From Proteromonas lacertae (Eukaryota > Sar > Bigyra > Opalinata > Proteromonadidae): 64,000 bases of DNA. The translations under genes and the position numbers were made by a program. Location: positions 26,368-90,367 of the forward strand of contig NGBS01000317.1 of assembly GCA_002245135.1 (NCBI GenBank). The letters run 5' to 3'. Positions 39,801 through 53,400 of the stretch are shown piece by piece. The notes beneath the pieces were generated by a model. It had not been told where the DNA came from. It worked only from the letters and a program-made list of their open reading frames with translations, and ran no database searches. The first letter of the stretch is position 1. Every line of letters begins with the position of its first letter.

Positions 39801-42800
39801 ATATGGATGAAGAAACCTATCGATTATATTATAGAGAGAATGAAATATCCAAAGAAGTATTAATATCAATAATAATCTATAATGAGAATGTGGAATGTAG
39901 TTATGGTGTAGATGAAAACACAATTCGAATTGCTGGTAGTACAAGATTTAAAATCGAAGGTCCAAAATGTAATGGTCCAATCAAATCATTTTCAGTTGAA
40001 AATTTACCTGTGAGTATAAAATTCAATGAAAGTGATGGTTCATTATACACAATTGGTTCAAATGAAAGATTAAATCCAACAAATGTAATAGTTTATTATG
40101 AGACAGATGTGAAGAAGAAGAGTATTAGTTTGACTTTATCAATAATTGAAGAATTTGTGGAATCTTATTCTAGTCCAGTTCAACATTTAGAATATATAAG
40201 TGATTATTTGATATTAATGAGTGTAAATGATGTTTATTATATTCCAAGTTACAGTGGTAAAATAACCGAATGTAAATCATTGACCAAATTACCTGATGGA
40301 ATAATGATAGATAATAATAACTGTAAAATCAATTCAACGAAAGATGTAAGTGAAAATAAAGAAAGTATAATGTTTATTCAAGGCAAGAATCAATACAGTT
40401 CTTCAACAACAAGAGTTCGAATAGTTCAAATGAAATCTGATGAAAAGAATATGATAGAAGGTTGGATTAGTAATTATTACAAAGATAAAGTAGGTCAATG
40501 TAATGGAAGATATCGAGCTAGTAGATATGATTCTGTATTGAAATATAGTCGAATAGAAGATTCAATCAATTATGAAGAAGGTTCAATGTATTGGCCTAAA
40601 TTAGGCTATAAATTAGAACAAGAATCCTTTGTAAGTCGAAAAGGTATAATCTTCAGTAAAAAGACAGGAACTTGGGTATTAGGTGTAAAAGGAAGTGGTT
40701 CAACTCATTTTGGTGTTTCAAATGAAATATTAGATGGTCGAAGTTTTATTCCATCATGTGATGTAAAGAAAGCTGAAGAAAAGACTAAAACAATCAAAGA
40801 AGGTGGTCATATGTTCTTTTATGAAGAAAGTCGAGATATAACTGATAAACCATTAAGTAATGTATTTTATGTGGGTAAAAACTTTGAAGGAATTCCAGTA
40901 GGAACAATATTAGATAAGAAATATGTAAAACATTTAATAAGTAATGAAGTAGAATATAAATATTCATATGCAATCTATCCTCGTAATGTAAAGATTCCTG
41001 ATAATAATCCATTGTTTTTATATAAAGATAAGAAATATAGTTTTATTAGTGATAAAGTATTACCATCTAGGATTGAAATTAGATATGAAGAGTGGAATAA
41101 TAAGTGGAACTCCTCGAAGTGTAGTAGAAGTATCTGAATATAAAATCGAAGTTCGAAATACTGAAAATAATGAAGTCTTTATGATAAAAATACATATAGG
41201 TGTAGAAGAGATAAAAGAAAGTAATCCATTCAACTGTGAGATTAACAATAAAGAAATATTGCAATATAATGAAATAACACCAATCAATTGTTCGAAATCT
41301 GATGTAGAAGGTTATTATTATTCAAGTAGATTACCAAAAGGCTTAGAAATATCTGAAAATGGAATAATAAGTGGAATTGCAACTGAAGTGGTAGATAATA
41401 TGAAAGTGACAGTTTATCGATATACTCCAAACAGTTTAGATAAAGCTGATATTGTATTAACAGTGAAACAAAATAACAAATATAATTATTGGTTAAAACT
41501 AGTATATGTAAGTGAGAATGACTGTATGGTATATAAACTAAGTCATAATGGTAAAGAAATATTTACAAGTGAAGAATCAATGAAGGGTAAAAGATATGAA
41601 ATAATAAAAGGTTTTACTGATTTCGATGGTACAACTGGTTATAAATTAGAAATATTAGGTTCTTACAATATAAGTGGTTCATATGAATTATTAATAAATG
41701 GATTGACAATAAAGAATGAACAATTTATTGAAAAAGAATATTTAGATTATTCATTTGATTTATCGAATGAAGGAAAACCAAAAGTGAATTATAAAACATT
41801 AATAACTCCATTTCGATGTGGTTCATATTCCTATTATGGTCCATCTTCAATCAAGAATGGTGTTTCTTATTTCAAAACTGACTATATTCCCAAAGGGTTA
41901 GAATTTAACAGTGAAACAGGTGTATTTGATGGTTATGTAAATGAAATCTTGATTGGTAAAGAAGTAAGTATAATTGCAGTAAATCCAAATGGAGAAAGTG
42001 AAGTAAAGATATATTTAACATCTGAATGTGAAAATAAATATCCCAAAGTATCATATGAAAGTAAAACATATAGAATAGGTGAAGAAATCTATATAGAACC
42101 AGTTGAAATGACCTGTGATAAAATTGAAAGTGATAATTTACCTGAATCATTATGGATGAATGAAATTGGTGAAATAAGAGGAGTATTATGTGAAAAAGGA
42201 GAATATTTAATAAATGTAAAATGTATAGGTGAAAAAGTGAAAATGAATAATGTCAAGATAACTGTTGAAGGTGAATGTGGAAGTGGAGAAGAAATGATAA
42301 AAATTCAAGCCAAGAATTACATAGGTGATTATTTAATGAAATTGAATGTGAGTGACACAGTAGAAAAGAAGATAATGGAATTCAATTCATCAAGTGTCGA
42401 ATCAAATGAAATCTATACAATGTGTAAATGTGTAGATAAAAGTAAAGAATATATATTATATGGTGAATGTAAAGTAGATTCAAATGGTTGGTATCGAATA
42501 TATTATGGAGATAAAGAATTATATAAAGTAGGAAATATGAACAAAGTGATAGAAGATCGAATTGAAGTAAAGAGTGAGAAAAGTCTACCAAATATAATAT
42601 ATGAATATTCTGATATGTTATATTTCAGTTTGAATTATGAAGAAGTGTTTATGCCAATAAAGATCGAAAATGGAGCAGATAAAATTGAAATAACAAATGT
42701 TGATAAATTACCTTCTTCAATATCCTTTGATTGTAAAACAGGAATATTTAGTGGAAAACCAAGTGAAAAATTTGATGATGTTGAAATAAGAATTCACTTA

Positions 42801-45800
42801 GAGAATAGTAAAACAAACCAAAAGAGAGATAAAACAGTGAAATTAAGTTCAGGTGAATGTGGTCATCATCGAATGTTATTAGATTATAATCTTAGAATAG
42901 GTGTAAATTCTAATTATGGTTTGAAAGCTGATGAATTGGGAATAGTAAGTAGTTCAATAAAGAATAAAGGAGATGTTGAAATCTACAAATATACCAAAGA
43001 AAATACGAAAGCTGATGATAATATAAAGAGATTATGTGTATTAAAAGGATCAAGTGAAATAATATTATCTAGTTTAGATGATAATAGTACTCGATGGAAT
43101 GCAAGTGAATTAATAATAAGTACAATGAATGGAGTTGAAATATTCCGAAATTACAAAGAAGGAAATATAAGTAAAGAAGTGAATGTAAACTATGAAAATT
43201 ATGTAGAAAAATCTGAGATATCATACAGTGATGTTGTTCAAAAAGATGAAAAATGGAAGAAAGATGCAAGTGGTTTTACCAAATTAGAATCATCTCCATT
43301 ACCTGATTTAAAAGTTGATAAAAGATATTATGTAATAACAATAGATTTAAATGAAATGAATATGAAAGATAGTGTATTATTTGATTTGAGAATGATATTA
43401 AATGGGAAATCAATAATGTATATGAATGGAGTTGAATTCTATGAAAGTCGATCAGAAACTGCAAGTGAGAATGATGAATATAAGATATTAGGCAATATTG
43501 AATTATTGAATATTGGATTAAACTATTTATCAATTGAAATGACAACTAAGTCTGGAAATAAAGATAATATGAAATTGAATGGTTTTTACATAATAAGTGG
43601 AAATAATAACTGTGGATATAATCGAATCTATGATTATTCTGATTCAAATGTAGTAACACAACAAAGTGGTATTTCATATGATCAAAATGTGTATAAAATG
43701 TTTGATAATAATTACAAAACGAAATATTCTGCTTCAGCAAAGAGTGTTGATATTTCTTATTATTATAAAGAAACCGAATCAGTGTATTTCAATGGAATAA
43801 TAATCACAACTGGTTCAGATATTAATCGAGTTCCAACTTCAATAACATTGAAAGGATATGATAAATCTAATGCAACAAGTGAAATAGTTAAAGAGAGTGG
43901 TTTAAAAAATATAATAAAAGTACCACTTCAGAGATATTCCTTTGAAAAAGATAATGATAATAATAATATGTCCTATTATGGATTTGAATTGTTAAGTGAT
44001 GGAGTAAGTGGTGTAGAATATGCTGATATTTATACATTGAGTTGTAAACATCATTGTCTTGCTAATAATGAATGGCCATTAACAGCTGGTGAAACATTAG
44101 CAAAAGTGAAATGTATATCAGGAAAGACAGATCAAGAAATGTTTAGATATTGTAATTCTGATTTAGTTTGGGAAGAAATCAATGATATTCGATGTAAAGA
44201 TAAAGTAATTGAATATGGTGAATTAAATGGAGTAATAGGTGAAGAAATAATTCATTATCCAACGAAATTCAATTGTGAAAAAGTGAATCATAATTTACCC
44301 AAATCATTATCAATTGATAAGAATGGAGTAATTCGAGGTAAATTCTATTCAAGTTATACTCAAGATATAGCATTAACCTGTGAAGTAACAGGTCAAGCAA
44401 GTGTTGATCATGTTTTAAAGATTAATGTTCCAGATTGTAAAGCAGATGAATCAGTATTTGGATTTAGTGTGTTAGTAGAATATATCGATGATTTAGTGTC
44501 TATAAATATAACCAATGAATCAAATGAAGCAATATTGATGATAGATAGATCAAGTATAACTGAGAATGAATTATTCAGAATGGGTAAATGTGTAAAATCT
44601 GGTGATTATAAAATCAATATAGTGAGTTTACATAATGAGATAGGTTGGTATAAGATCTATTATGAGAATGATATACTTTATAAATTTGGTCGAATTAACA
44701 ATGATGTTCATGAAAAAGTGATCTTGAAAAGATCAAGTGGTAAACCAATAATAAGATATGCTTATACAGATAAATTATATTTCAGTATTGATTATGAAGA
44801 AGAATTTATTCCAGTGGAAATCGAGAATGGAGCAGATGAATTTTCAATCGAAGATTCTTCTTTATTATGTAATGGAACAGAATTTGATAAAACAACAGGA
44901 ACAATAAGTGGTTTATCTAGATTAGAATGTCAATCAAGAACATTAAAAATAAGTGCAAAGAATAGTTATAGTGGAGAAAGTAATAGTCAAGAAGTAGTAG
45001 AAGAAGCTGATTTATGTGGACATCATAGATATCTAGTTGGATTTACCTTAGTAAGTGCAGTATTGAAAGATGCAAACAAGAAAGTGTTATGGAGTGAATA
45101 TGATCGAACTAATGCTCGAGTATTTGATTCAAGTGCAGGATTATTATATACATTTGGTGATTTAAAAGGAGAGATAGATAGTCGAGGATATTGTACAATA
45201 GGTGGAGTTGGTAAAGTGACATTATCGAGTTTAGATGGAAATAATTGGCAAGCCAGTGATATGACAGTAGCAGCTAGTTTTGTGGAATTAATGAGAGATT
45301 ATAATCATGATGGAAATGATATAACCTATATAGTGAATTATAATAACTATATAAATGATAGTTGTATAATCTATTATACTGATAATGAACAAACAAATGA
45401 TGATTGGATTATAAGTAAAGATACAACTGGTTGGAGTAGTACAACCAAAAAAGATGGAAAATTCGAAGCACTTGGTGATTCAAAGAGATATTATAAATTA
45501 TTAATCGATATAAATAAAAAGAATGCTAATATGAGAGATAGTGTATTATTTGATTTAAGAATTCAATTAAATGGTAAAAGTACAATGTATATGAATGGAA
45601 TAAAATTCTTTGAGAATACTCCGAATATTAAATCTGATGCTAATGATCGAATATCTAAAATTCGAGCTCCAATCGAGTTTATGCCAATGGGAATAAATGT
45701 CTTAACAATCGAAATGGAAACTGTGAAAAGTCAAGCTGATTTAGCAAAATTTGTTGGATTATTTATAGTAGGTGGAGAAAATAGATGTGCTTATACAAAA

Positions 45801-48800
45801 GTAGTTCCCACCAGTGTTGATTTTGACAAAAATTCAGTAAAATGTAACCCAGATTGTACAATTACTGGTGATGTTAAAACTAATAGTATATATCGAGTAT
45901 TTGATCAAGATGGTTTAACAGGAGTATCAAGAAAAAGTGGTTATATAAGATTGAATTTCACAGATGGTTGGTCAGTATATTTCAATGGATTTTATTATGC
46001 TTCTCATAAATCCGAAATTACTCCAACAAAAATAAGATTTAGTGGATTAGACAATGAAGGTAAATATAATGTATTAAATGATTATGAAAATCTTGAATTA
46101 GATGGTTCATATCAACGATATGGTTATTCTGAGATAAATGATTTGCCATTAATGCCATTAAATGGATTTGAATTTGAATATTCGAGAGAAGATAATAAAG
46201 ATATTGGTATAGCTGAAATCGCTCCTTATACCTGTCGACAAAGATGTTTTGTAGATGGTGAATGGAAACCAACACTGATAGGTACATATTTATCATTCAA
46301 ATGTAAGAAACACTCAACATATGAAAGAAAGCGATATTGTAATGATGATTATGAATGGGATGAAATCGAAGATAATTGTCCATCTAAAGAAAGTTCATTT
46401 ATAACATTTGATGATAAATTAGAATATGAAGTAGGTAAAATAATAATAAAACCCAAAACAATGAATTGTGAAAGTTTATCATTTACTTTACCAACTGGAT
46501 TGAAATTTGATGAAAATAATGATGTAATAATAGGAAATGTATTTATTGGAGGTGATTATGAAATAAAAGCCACATGTGATGAAAAATTAACAACAGCAAA
46601 ATTAACAGTAAATGCCTGTAAAAATGGATATCAAAGTGTCTTATTGAGATATTTAATAGATAATCCAAATGAAATAACCAAATTAGAATTGATGAATAGT
46701 AATAATGAAGTTGTATATAATATAAGTAATACTGAAATGAAATCGAATGAAGAAATGGAATTTGTTCAGTGTTTAAAATCTGATATTTATAGGTTAAATA
46801 TTATGAGTAAAATTGATAATAATGGATGGTATGAATTACATTATGCAACATCATTGGTTAAATATGGAAATATAAAAAAGAATATAGAAACAGAGTTTAA
46901 TGTAAAAACAGAAAATTTAAAACCATATATAATGTATGAATATGATATATTGAGTTTTAAAGAAGAAAGTGAGTATATTCCAACTGAAATTGAAAATGGA
47001 GCAGATGTGATGACAGTAGAAGGAACAATACCAGCTGGTATAACATTTGATGATAAAAAAGGAATAATAAAAGGAAAATTATCTTTAGATGCAATATTAA
47101 CCATCAATATAAAGAACACTGTAACAAAATTAGAAAATACTCAAACAATAAAATTAACATCAAAATGTGAAAGTGGTAAATCAAGTTATAACTTTAATCT
47201 AAATTATAATAATATTGATAATGCTGAAGTTATAGTTACAATAAATGGAACTGAAACAAAACTGAATAGTCTCAATACAAATGCAAATTTCTGTGTAAAT
47301 GGATTAGCAAAAGTTAAGTTTAATTCGTTTGCAGCTTATAAGTTATCCGAATTTGTATTAACAACACCAGAAGGAGTTGAAATAATTAGAGATAATTTAG
47401 CTTATAGGGGTATGGAGGTTTTTGGTGTAAGTTTAAGAAATTACTTATCCTCATCAACAGTTGTATATTATACAGATACAATACAGAATAATGAAGAATG
47501 GTTGAATAATAATTATTATAAAGAATGGAATAAAGGCTATAATCATGAGAATTTATTATCATTATCATCAACTAAGAGATATTACAATATTCCAATCAAT
47601 TTAAATGGAGTTGAAGATGAATATAAAAATATGATATTATTTGATTTAAGATTGAAAGTAAATGGTGAAATAAAGATGTATGTAAATGGAGTAAAATTCC
47701 ATGAAAGTACAAAATCTTCAACAACCGAAATATTAAAAATCAGAGGTCCATCTAAATTATTTAATATGGGAGAGAATATATTATCAATCGAAATGACAGC
47801 TAAAGAAGGTAATAAGAATGAAATATTCAAATTAGAAAGTTTATATTTCACGTATATGTTTAGTCAATTAAGAAATGAAGTAAATGGAGTATGTGGTTTT
47901 AGTAAGATAATTGATTTTAATGAAGCAAATATTGAAGGAAGTGTTGAAGGAACAACTGACCATCCATTAACCAATATATTCCAAAATGATTATAGTAAAT
48001 ATGCCACAGTAAATAGCAATACAGGATATGTGAGTTATACATATTCATCAACAGAATATCAATATTTTACTGGAATACAATACAAAGCACCATCAGATAA
48101 TTCAAATCCAGTAACAAAATTCAAATTCTATGGAATAAATGAAGATGGTTCAACTGAAATAATAGGTGAAAAGAATGAATTAAGTTTAGTTGCATATACA
48201 TCTTATTTAACATCAAATGATGCATTACCAATCAAAACTTATCATGGATATAAATTTGAATATGAAGGAACTAATCCAATCAATGTAGGTCAAGTATTAG
48301 CAGTTACATGTAAAACCAAATGTCCAAAATTGGGAATATGGCCTGAAACAGCACCAGGTGTAGAAATATCATTACCATGTGAAACAGATCCAACAAAGAA
48401 TATGACAAGAGAATGTTCAAAAGCTGTATTTTGGTATAATGTTGATTATAAACAATGTCCAAAACCAACAGAAACACCAACAACTCCAAAGACAACAACA
48501 TTACCTCCCACAACAGAAACACCAACTCCATCACCAACAGATCCTCAACCAACATGTCCAGCATATATCATTCCAAAACCAACAACTCCAGCACCATCAT
48601 CAGATAATACAAAACCACCTGAAAATGCAACAGTAACATTAAAAATAACATTAAAAAATGTTGCAAATGTAACAGCTGAGAATACATTAAATGAAGAAGA
48701 AATAAAAGCCATTAAACTATCAATAATGGATATGTATAGAGTGAAAGGAATAATTTTAAGAGAAATTGATATAGAAGTGAAAATTAATTCAAAGAGAGAA

Positions 48801-50336
48801 AGATTATTAGCTGATAATTTGTCTGATCTTGAATTAGAAATTGTAGTAACAGTTCCACCAGAAATAACCGAAGTAGTAGGAAAAGATGCAGTAGATAGTG
48901 CAACAATAGATATATCAAGCAACACTGAATATTTGCAAAACACTATAATTGATAAAACTACAGAAGTTTCTGATAGATTTACTCAAATAACTGTTTCTGA
49001 AATAAAAAATGATGTTGTAATTAAAACTGAACCTCCAACAACACAACAACCAACACTTTCAGTAAATACTATTGAATTAAAAATAATGATGAGAATTTCT
49101 AACCCATCAACAGAATTGACCGATGAAGAGAAGAAAGTTATTCAACAAGCAATTATAGATTACTATAATGAGAGTCATATCACAGTTGTTTATGTTAAAA
49201 TTGATGTTATTCCAAGAAGAAGAAGATTATTAGGTAGTAAAGAAGTTGGAAATATGGAATTGACTATAACAGTGTTTTTCTCAGAGAATGTTGATATGAA
49301 TGAAGCGAACGATAGAACTGATACTTTAATAGCAGATAAAGATGGTTTTAGAGATAGAATAAAGGCAATTGCAGAAGAAAGAGGAATAGAAAGTTTAAAG
49401 AATATAGAAATTGATAAAATAGAAAAAGTAGACACTGGTGGAAATGAAGATTCAAACAATACTGCAATAATTGTTGGTTGTGTTGTAGGTGGAGTAGTAT
49501 TAATAGGAATAATAGTTGTAGGTGCAATATTATATGTAAGATATAATCAAAGAAAAAAATATATTCATAAAGCTGGAAAATTGAGTATGTCCAGATCTCA
49601 CGAAGAAAAAGATTTAGAAACAACAGTAGAAAAAATAGGAGAAGCAGTAGAAGATGAAGCAGAATTAGCTCCAATAAACACAAGACCTAATAAAAGACAT
49701 TCTGAAGTTCAAGCTGATTCTTCTGAAACTAGTCTTACTCCAATAGCTAAAGCCAGAGCATTACAAAAGAAAAGAGTAATAACTCAAGTAGTAAATCAAC
49801 AAGAAGTATATAAGCCATTTAATTATGAGATAATAATGGAAGGGTATTTAATGAAACAAGGCCAAAAGAGTTTTAATTATAATATTCGATATTGTGTATT
49901 ATATTATGAGCCAGCTGTATTACGAATCTATGGTTCAATGACTCCTAGTTATTATGGTAATTTATATACTGATGAGAAACAAAGTATTCCATTGGAATGC
50001 TATAGTGGAATTGAATATAAAGAAGGAAGTTCAGAATTTACATTAGTATTGAAAGTTCGAGATTCTTCAATCAAATCATTTGAACCAGGAGATAAAGAGC
50101 GAAAAGTGAACTTCAAAGTGGAAGGAGAAAATGCCGTAGAAATATCAAAGAGATGGGTAGAATGTTTCAGAGATTTTAAGAGTCAAAAACCAAGAAAAGA
50201 AAATGCTGAAATTCAAAAACTAGTAATTGATGAAGATAAAGGTAAAATCACTGAAGAAAAATCAAACAATAAAGAAGTGTTGATGGATAGAATTAGAGAA
50301 AAAAGAAGAACATTAAGAGAAAGACCAAATATTTAG
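36857..50336 (+). CDS. Giant surface protein: M11 metalloprotease, Ig-like modules, SEA-like domains, one membrane helix, PH domain
   Basis: A 13.5-kb gene with no visible intron, about 4,490 aa. A signal peptide (MHLIDFVFIAILVTV) is followed by a gametolysin/M11 protease: HEMHHNMGFSH at residues 259-269 gives the HExxHxxGxxH zinc site, with a Met-turn CIMGAG about 30 residues later. Putative-Ig modules follow (LPxGLxxD...GxIsG), then three 2.15-kb repeat units with discoidin-like and sushi-like parts, a Thr/Pro hinge near 48450-48610, two SEA-like domains each with a dibasic motif (KRERLLA, RRRRLLG), a membrane helix (about 49455-49545), a basic stop, and a cytoplasmic PH domain (about 49835-50185, MEGYLMKQGQK to KRWVECF). 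The frame changes by +1 at 41077-41083, between VLPS and GLKLDMKSGIISG, with motif continuity across it; no intron fits. Zinc protease activity at the cell surface and lipid-linked cytoplasmic attachment are inferences from the domains. The 3' two thirds is duplicated in inverted orientation downstream. Confidence 0.88.
41164..50295 (+). repeat. Left arm of giant inverted repeat
   Basis: Positions x here pair with y on the other arm so that x+y=105174, checked at many points between 43 and 50.3 kb. Segments compared by eye are identical. Beyond 50295 the two genes stay similar in protein but differ at many bases. The left limit is set only by the end of the window. Confidence 0.95.
42045..48460 (+). 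repeat. Three tandem 2.15-kb module units inside the giant protein
   Basis: Units at about 42045-44205, 44206-46390 and 46395-48460. Each has the same order: an Ig-like pair opening with IGEEI-like or VGKII-like strands, a Cys-containing SNGWY/DNNGWYELHY-like strand, ENGAD plus a GIFSG-type motif, a CGHH or CESG start, a DSVLFDLR...MYMNG segment, a discoidin-like part, and a Cys-rich end with W-P-x-x-x-G. The units are diverged in sequence (homologous proteins, not identical DNA), so the triplication is old compared with the inverted repeat. Confidence 0.85.
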
Positions 50337-50454
50337 GATAAGCATTATTCTATGAAATTATTATTAAAATTATTATAATTTCTTGTTTTTACACTTAAAT
50401 TTTTCATAATTAATATTATAACTTGAGTGAAACAACTCAAGAAGATTATCCTTT

Positions 50455-53400
50455 CTATAATGAAAATTCGCTGGATGTTCTTGTTATGGTAAGATGAGAT
50501 TGCTTCATCGTAGAGTATACGTGCCCATAAGGAGTGAAAACACTCTTTGTGGTCTCTACGGTGTAGATGTTCTGATCAAGGACTCGGAAGTAGACATCAA
50601 AGTTCTTCTGATCAATGAACTTGAAATCTCCACACGGTAACTTGCTGGAGGACATCGTAGATGGGTATAAGCTATTGTAGTCATTGTACATGATGTAAGT
50701 AGAAGGCTCCGATGGATCGTAGTTGTTCTGATACTTGTTGTTGCTAGTGCTATACTTTTCACTTCCCATAGATGAGATACCTTCGTAAAGGCCAGCTATG
50801 AAGAAGTCGTAGATGTCTTCCTCGGAGATTAAGGGGATGCTGATGTGCTCATGCTGGAGGAATGCATCCCACGATAATCTAGGACCAGAGATGTACCAGG
50901 CTGGATCATACTGGAACCCTCCGAGGATGACATTACGGAAGTTCTCAAAGACACATGCAAGGATGTCAACATCGACGGCTAAGTAAAGCATGTTGTAATC
51001 ACCTAAGGACTGGCACTTTAACTTCTTAAACACTTCACAGGCAAAGTTGTACTCCTCCTCATTGATTCCTTTCATATTGAGCTCTTAGTAGAAAGCTTCT
51101 TCCGGTGGTAACTCTGGGTCATCGTACTTGGCTAAGTCATCACAATACTCATAAGGGAAGTAGTTCTTCTGCATAAGGTAAGTCTTGATCAGCTCTTCAT
51201 CATATCCCTTGATCTGGTTCATCACGTAGAACACCGGGGCAAAGTACTTCTTGAAATCCCCAGACTGGACTGCCTGATGATGTAAACATTCTGTAAGAGA
51301 CTCTAAGCTGGAGGACATGAAGCAGTAGCTATCGATGAAGGACAATCGTAAGGTTGATATGCTAAGGAACTTCTCATCGGACTTTGGTATCACATCTACT
51401 TGACATCTCTTGGCTAACTCTCGAAGGATGAATGCCTGATCGTAGTTCTTAGCATTGTGGGCTATCACCGGGATTCTCATATAAGCAATCTGGCAAGCGC
51501 TGTTGCAGGAATTGTATAAGGCTGCGATGTACTTGCAGGTGAAGCGATCATGATGTCTTACCTTGTAATTCTCCTTGGTAAACTACTCACCGTAGAAGGT
51601 ACAGTTAGTTGCTTAATTGAAAGCTGTCTGATCATCCTTGGTTACTCACATCACCTTTGGTTTATCACTGATCTCTCAATAATAATCCTCAATCAACTCT
51701 CCGATCAATAGGAACTGTATAATACGTGAAGGGACTTCTTGGACTCCACAGTCTTGCTCTTGTTTAAGGCATTACCATCCTTATCAACATGGAATACCTT
51801 CGTGAAATAGACCTCGGTATCGTAGTAGATCACGATGAGGATGTATTGCATATTCTTATTATGCTTAAAGAAGCAATGGCTCTTCTCATAATCGTTTGAG
51901 TCGGAAAACTCTCTCTTGATAAGTTACTTGATAAGCTTCTGGCATGGATAACTTTGATGAGTAAGGAACTGATAGAAGGAAGTTGTTCCCGAGCAACAGT
52001 AAGGGCAACATAAGTAAGTGTTGTGGTTCTTCTTACCGGTGTCTTTGGATTATGATCTCTTCATAAAGGCATCGAGACTTTTGACTAACCAGAAGTGTCT
52101 TTCTTGGTTGAATAAATTTAAGCGAGGATAGTTTGAGCGCTTATCAATCTTAGGTAAGTAGATCGGAGCTACACAATGGATATGGTTCTCCTGCTTCGAA
52201 GATGGAGATGGTAAGGTGATTCTTCTCCTGGAACTGCTGGATCTTGTTATGATGGAAGTCTAAGTCCATTGGGTAAGTTGACAAGCTATCATCGACAATG
52301 GATAAGAAGCATTCATATTGCTTTGGACGGTTAGGATGAGTACTACAGGAGGGTCTTAAGAACATCACAATGCAGTAAAGGAAGCATCGATCGTTAGTAT
52401 TCTTTACTGTGCAGCAACACTTCTTATTAGCAATAAACTTTGGTAACTTCGGGATCCTACAGCATCCTCCTTGCATGTTATCGAAGACTGCTAACTTTAC
52501 TTTGACAGCTTATTGAGTTTATCATGAATCGCTGCTTGGAATAAATTCTGGATGCTCTTGCTATCGATGAAGTTGTTGATTGGGAATGTATCACACTTGA
52601 CAGTATAGATCTTGTTGGTGCCTACGGTCTCTTCGAAGGTACAGATCAACGTGATGCTTACTTTGAGGGTTCACATGGGCAGTCAGTATCTGCTCCACTC
52701 TATCGTAGAATGGTTCATTGCCATAGCAAAGTTGATTGACAAAGGCTTCTGGATTATCTCTTAAGGTCATCTGCGGAGTCTCCATCTGGATTGCCCTAGA
52801 GTACTTCATGGAGGACAACTCCTTCTCATGGATGTTGAACACTCTTTGATCCATAGGTAATGCTCTTGGATCATTAACCATCGGTGGAACTACTGCGTGA
52901 TATCTTCTTGAGCTTCTTGAAGTCCTTTGCTTCTTTGTTGGAGTATTATCGGTAGGTAATGATCTCTTCATACTTCCTAGGAAGTATTTGGAAATTAAAA
53001 ACTGATAGCTACCAGGTGTTTCACTTCACGTAGAATCCGATCATAGACTTCTTCGATGATTCCATTCATGAACTTTTCCGAGGCATTCTAACTTCAGTTC
53101 TTCTTCTTCGATTACTCCTTTATGTTATCTTGATCACAGCCAGGACAACACTTGCTTATTATGACTTAGCGTTTAATGATTAAGTTCTGGTCTCTTGGAG
53201 CTAGGCGATTCTACATCCTCGGAGGAGCTTCTGCTTCTCTTTATGGCTATGTTCTCATCTTCCTTGGGTGTTGATGTTAGCTTACCGGTGACTTGCCCAT
53301 GTAATTCCTCCTACCTCACTGGATTATTGACTACTGATTATGTCTCCTAGATTAAAGTCTCCAGCTTCAAGTCCTTTGAGGCCTCTACCTTGGCTTTGTT

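Noticed and set aside
36857-41137. Treating the protease and the Ig-like/PH part as two overlapping genes
   Set aside because: The Ig-like motif continues across the frame step, the second frame has no own signal peptide or good start, and the overlap is only tens of bases; one gene with a frame problem is simpler. It is kept as a possibility in the findings.
48304-48943. Minus-strand frames of 86 and 132 codons opposite the hinge and SEA region, and their mirror frames at 56231-56870
   Set aside because: They occur identically in both arms because the DNA is the same, lie opposite a strong coding frame, and have low-complexity hydrophobic content.
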